DNA from: Bacteroidota bacterium
GTDB taxonomy: Bacteria; Bacteroidota; Bacteroidia; Chitinophagales; Chitinophagaceae
DNA length: 6,900 nt
Reading direction: 5' to 3'
Assembly: GCA_023423015.1 (NCBI GenBank)
Contig: JAFAGE010000187.1
Location: 1-6,900 of the forward strand
Positions 4,701-6,900 of this stretch are shown here, one piece after another. Position numbers and translations under genes: made by a program. Below the pieces are notes generated by a model. It saw only the letters and a program-made list of their open reading frames with translations. It did no database searches and was not told the DNA's origin. Positions within the stretch are counted from its first letter, which is position 1; every line of letters starts with the position of its first letter.

Positions 4701-5951
4701 TTACCACCCCTTCTTAACCCTGAATTTTCCTTCGAGAGAAGTTCTGCTTTTGAGGTTAAATCCATGACCAGCCGGAGATGCCTTGAATGTGCCGGTAATA
4801 AACCCATCTTCTTCGCCCATACTGGTTATGGTTACGCTGCCACCACTTCGTTCCAATTCATCTTCTTCATTCATATAATGGCTTACATAATTGTCGCCGC
4901 CATCAATAAGATAGTGCACGTATGTACCAAGGTTCACATCTGGTGATTTATATGAATGATCTCCTATTCCACCTTCCCACATGATCAACACGTGACTTCC
5001 CTCAGTATCGCCATCAACATCACCTACAGCATATAATCCTTCCTGAACCTTTACCGCTGGTGATGCGATTTTCTTTACCCAGGGTCCGCCTGCAACTCTC
5101 ACTTCAATCTCCCCTTGTTCATCGTATATCACGATGTGTTTTACAAGGATGTATCTTCCATTCTGTCCGAGGTCGATGTTAACCGATACAGCTACAGGGT
5201 TTGGTGCATCCGGCACTTCACCCGGAGCTTTGTAAGTTCCTTTCGCTCCTGCAGCATCGAGATTTCCCGCACCAGCCAATTCCCAATTTTTGATGTATGT
5301 AGCCGGGAGGTATAATTTCTTGCCCATGGGTATGTCTTCGGTAAGAGACATCAATGCCAGCAGATGATCTGTGGTTAACACTTCCAGACCTACGCTACCA
5401 TTTACTTTTACCGATTTTGCCGTTGCAGTGAGATACAATGTTTCAAAGAGGCTCCAGTCGCTGAAGTGTGTTGTAGTAATTTTTGCTTTCATATTCACCC
5501 TATCAACTACCGCTGCTCTCGCCTGCCATACATTATTAGAATCCTGGAAAGCAATACCCAGAACATTATCAGCACTCGACTCGTCAATTGAAAATTCTAT
5601 TGTTACGGGCTTGTTGAAGGTAATGCCGTGTGGTTCCAGGCGGTAAGCCTTACCTACACCAAGGGGGTTATGATTCATTATCGACTGAATACTTACCAGT
5701 TGAGCAGAAGATAGAGCACCGGATGGAATGTTAATGCTGATACTCCCATCCTCGCTTTCCACGGTTCCGCCCTCTACGCCGATGGTCTTCTGCACGGCTG
5801 CTTCGTTGGTAGGCATACCGATGGCTGTCGGCTCCCCTACCGGTTTAGATACGGGCGGTGGTGGAGCGTTCTCCGTTACATCTTTTTTATTACAGGCTGC
5901 TAAGACAAATACCAGGAATAGTGCTACAAATACAGGGGTTATGCGTTTCAT
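4701..5951 (-). CDS. ZU5-domain lipoprotein
   Basis: The product is 416 aa from ATG 5951. A GTG at 6002 would add 17 residues before a complete lipoprotein signal and lies upstream of the predicted transcription start. The signal peptide is MKRITPVFVALFLVFVLAAC with lipobox LAAC, so C20 is the lipidated residue. A flexible proline-rich linker follows (about 28-55). Residues about 57-170 are a ZU5 domain: IGVEGGTVESEDGSISINIP, SGALSS, YRLEPHGITFNKPVTIEF, closing with THFSDWSL. Residues about 175-275 look Ig-like (LYLTATAKSVKVNGSV, GTYKAPGEVP). The C-terminal part contains an acidic GDVDGDTEGSH (310-320) and ends in GFITGTFKA...GKFRV, a beta fold often seen at the end of Bacteroidota lipoproteins. 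It probably sits in the outer membrane, perhaps surface-exposed, as a structural or binding protein. No catalytic motif is seen and its function is unknown. Confidence 0.88.
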   Translation of the reverse strand: MKRITPVFVALFLVFVLAACNKKDVTENAPPPPVSKPVGEPTAIGMPTNEAAVQKTIGVEGGTVESEDGSISINIPSGALSSAQLVSIQSIMNHNPLGVGKAYRLEPHGITFNKPVTIEFSIDESSADNVLGIAFQDSNNVWQARAAVVDRVNMKAKITTTHFSDWSLFETLYLTATAKSVKVNGSVGLEVLTTDHLLALMSLTEDIPMGKKLYLPATYIKNWELAGAGNLDAAGAKGTYKAPGEVPDAPNPVAVSVNIDLGQNGRYILVKHIVIYDEQGEIEVRVAGGPWVKKIASPAVKVQEGLYAVGDVDGDTEGSHVLIMWEGGIGDHSYKSPDVNLGTYVHYLIDGGDNYVSHYMNEEDELERSGGSVTITSMGEEDGFITGTFKASPAGHGFNLKSRTSLEGKFRVKKGW

Positions 5952-5988
5952 GTTTTTCGTTTGCGTTGTTACTGTTTCAATTGCGGCA

Positions 5989-6019
5989 CAAAAATGCCTC
6001 ACAACACAAGCGAAAACAA
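5989..6019 (-). promoter_or_regulatory. Candidate promoter of the lipoprotein gene
   Basis: On the minus strand TTG (6019-6017), 20 nt, then CATTTTTG (5996-5989) match the Bacteroidota consensus with one mismatch in the -7 box. Transcription would start near 5982-5985, about 30 nt before ATG 5951. This supports the ATG over the upstream GTG. Confidence 0.45.
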
Positions 6020-6074
6020 TCGCATAAAGATGTGAAAGAGGTTGAAACGCGGGGTGAACCTATCACATGTTTTT

Positions 6075-6135
6075 GATGAATGGTGAATGGCGAATCGAAT
6101 TTTCACTTTTCACCGCTCACCGCTAACCTTTCATC
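6075..6135. repeat. Paired inverted heptad arrays (61-bp imperfect hairpin) at the DinB stop
   Basis: Left array: GATGAAT, GGTGAAT, GGCGAAT (6075-6095). After a 4-nt spacer comes the right array on the opposite strand: TTTTCAC, TTTTCAC, CGCTCAC, CGCTAAC, CTTTCAT (6100-6134). The two arrays are inverted relatives and fold into an imperfect hairpin whose ends, GATGAA and TTCATC, pair perfectly. The TGA stop of the DinB gene (6133-6131) lies in the outermost heptad. No T-run follows on the minus strand, so it is not a standard terminator. Confidence 0.75.
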
Positions 6136-6601
6136 TATTTCTCAACAGTTTTTTAATTATGACAATCTGCCCCAGATGGTAGTGAAGGTGTTCAATAATC
6201 CCATGCAGGTTGCGGTAGTAGTTCCCATACTTTACTTCAAAAAAAGTTTCCCATAATTTTTCTTCGGGAAGAGCTTCAATCAGTAATGCAAGACGTTCCG
6301 CATTCTGAAAGGTTTGTTGAAGAAATGCCTGCCATTCTTCCTCAGATTGAATTTGTGGATGGTCGAAGGCATATTTATCTTTTATTGACAACTCACCGCC
6401 TTCAAGATAAGCAGCTACACCGCTAACGTAATACCCGGAATGATAAACAAGCGCAAGAATAGTGTTGAGCGAATTTACTTTAGCTACAGCCTCCTGCCAG
6501 CTGACATCTGCCAGCGTCTCTTTGAAATTTACCCAGGTCCAGTTTTCACCGAAATAAACAGTCCGCAGGTTTGTTGCAATCTGGCTCGTTAAAGTGCTCA
6601 T
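6131..6601 (-). CDS. DinB-like (DinB/YfiT superfamily) metal-binding four-helix protein
   Basis: The product is 156 aa from ATG 6601, with AGGA about 8 nt before it; a GTG at 6625 would add eight residues without clear support. The length and helical character fit the DinB/YfiT four-helix bundle. The family's three-histidine metal site is visible: H54 in ALVYHSGYYV and H138/H142 in IIEHLHYHLGQI, the typical HxxxH-x-GQ ending. Family members are metal-dependent, cytoplasmic and often act as thiol-dependent transferases or stress-related proteins, and many have no known substrate. The name DinB here is not the DNA polymerase IV of E. coli. It lies 54 bp behind the rhodanese gene on the same strand, so the two may be co-transcribed. 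Its stop codon is supplied by a heptad repeat element. Confidence 0.87.
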   Translation of the reverse strand: MSTLTSQIATNLRTVYFGENWTWVNFKETLADVSWQEAVAKVNSLNTILALVYHSGYYVSGVAAYLEGGELSIKDKYAFDHPQIQSEEEWQAFLQQTFQNAERLALLIEALPEEKLWETFFEVKYGNYYRNLHGIIEHLHYHLGQIVIIKKLLRNR

Positions 6602-6655
6602 AGCATATCCTGTTTTTTTCAACACCTAATTTATGAATTCGGATTTAAGTAGCTC

Positions 6656-6900
6656 TCATTTTTGCGCCTCGGTCCTTTTTGCCATAATTGCTTTGTAACC
6701 CCCTGCAACATCTATAAGGTTGTAATAGCCTCTTGCCCGAAGGATGGATATAAAAACCATCGACCGGTAACCACCTGCACAATGCACATAATAAGTTCGG
6801 TTTTTGTCGATCTGGCCAGGATGATCGTTAATATTATCAAGTGGCAAATTCACCGATCCGCAGAAATGCCCTGCATTGTATTCAGCAGGGCGGCGTACAT
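6656..6900 (-). CDS. Rhodanese-domain protein, C-terminal part (runs off the right edge)
   Basis: The frame is open from the window edge to TGA at 6656-6658, giving 81 codons; the in-frame GTG at 6853 is internal because the domain begins upstream of it (VRRPAEYNAGHFCGSVNLPL). The segment is a rhodanese domain with active-site loop HCAGGYRS, whose cysteine would carry the persulfide, followed by MVFISILRARGYYNLIDVAGGYKAI. The combination TYYVHCAGGYRS plus ILRARG and NLIDVAGG closely resembles the C-terminal rhodanese domain of Bacteroidota metallo-beta-lactamase-fold/rhodanese fusions (persulfide-dioxygenase-like), so the missing part may be an MBL-fold hydrolase. A stand-alone rhodanese is the alternative. 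It ends with a short MAKRTEAQK tail. It should act in sulfane-sulfur handling in the cytoplasm. Confidence 0.85.
   Translation of the reverse strand, partial: VRRPAEYNAGHFCGSVNLPLDNINDHPGQIDKNRTYYVHCAGGYRSMVFISILRARGYYNLIDVAGGYKAIMAKRTEAQK

Overview
The window looks like chromosomal DNA of a Bacteroidota bacterium, most likely in or near the Chitinophagaceae. The evidence is a TonB-dependent receptor with an N-terminal carboxypeptidase-regulatory-like domain, a LAAC-type lipoprotein with a ZU5 domain, A-rich starts with little Shine-Dalgarno signal, moderate GC, and promoters that fit the Bacteroidota consensus TTTG-N19/20-TAnnTTTG. I see no rRNA, tRNA, insertion sequence, phage gene or CRISPR array. 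The genus assignment is inference.

Layout, left to right. (1) 1-829, minus: the 5' part of an outer-membrane TonB-dependent receptor, cut by the window edge. (2) 830-1175: a gene-free stretch holding a nested inverted repeat, an AT-rich terminator for the upstream regulator and a short palindrome. (3) 1176-1802, minus: a TetR-family regulator. (4) 1803-1861: a compact divergent control region with a perfect 23-bp operator lying over the -7 box of tetR and the -33 box of the cupin gene. (5) 1862-4553, plus: a single-domain cupin, a secreted alpha/beta hydrolase with a C-terminal beta domain, and a membrane-anchored endonuclease/exonuclease/phosphatase (EEP) family enzyme. (6) 4554-4700: a convergent intergenic region rich in hairpins. 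(7) 4701-6900, minus: a ZU5 lipoprotein, a DinB-like protein, and the C-terminal rhodanese domain of a protein that continues past the window.

The clearest logic is at 1800-1862. The TetR protein should repress both itself and the cupin gene through one operator. The hydrolase follows the cupin after 59 bp and may be partly co-transcribed. The EEP gene lies 41 bp beyond it. The ligand and the pathway cannot be read from the sequence.

The most unusual signal is a set of three degenerate heptanucleotide tandem arrays, each at the 3' end of a gene: 2409-2436 (cupin), 4671-4698 (lipoprotein) and 6075-6134 (DinB). On the gene's sense strand the stop-proximal repeats are purine-rich (GGTGARA, RGGCARA and similar). 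In two cases the repeat itself supplies the stop codon. The third element is a head-to-head pair of arrays forming an imperfect 61-bp inverted repeat. I do not recognise them as a named family. They resemble in style the heptameric short tandem repeats of cyanobacteria.

No complete novel defence or metabolic system is visible. The heptad elements and the divergent operator are the items most worth following up.
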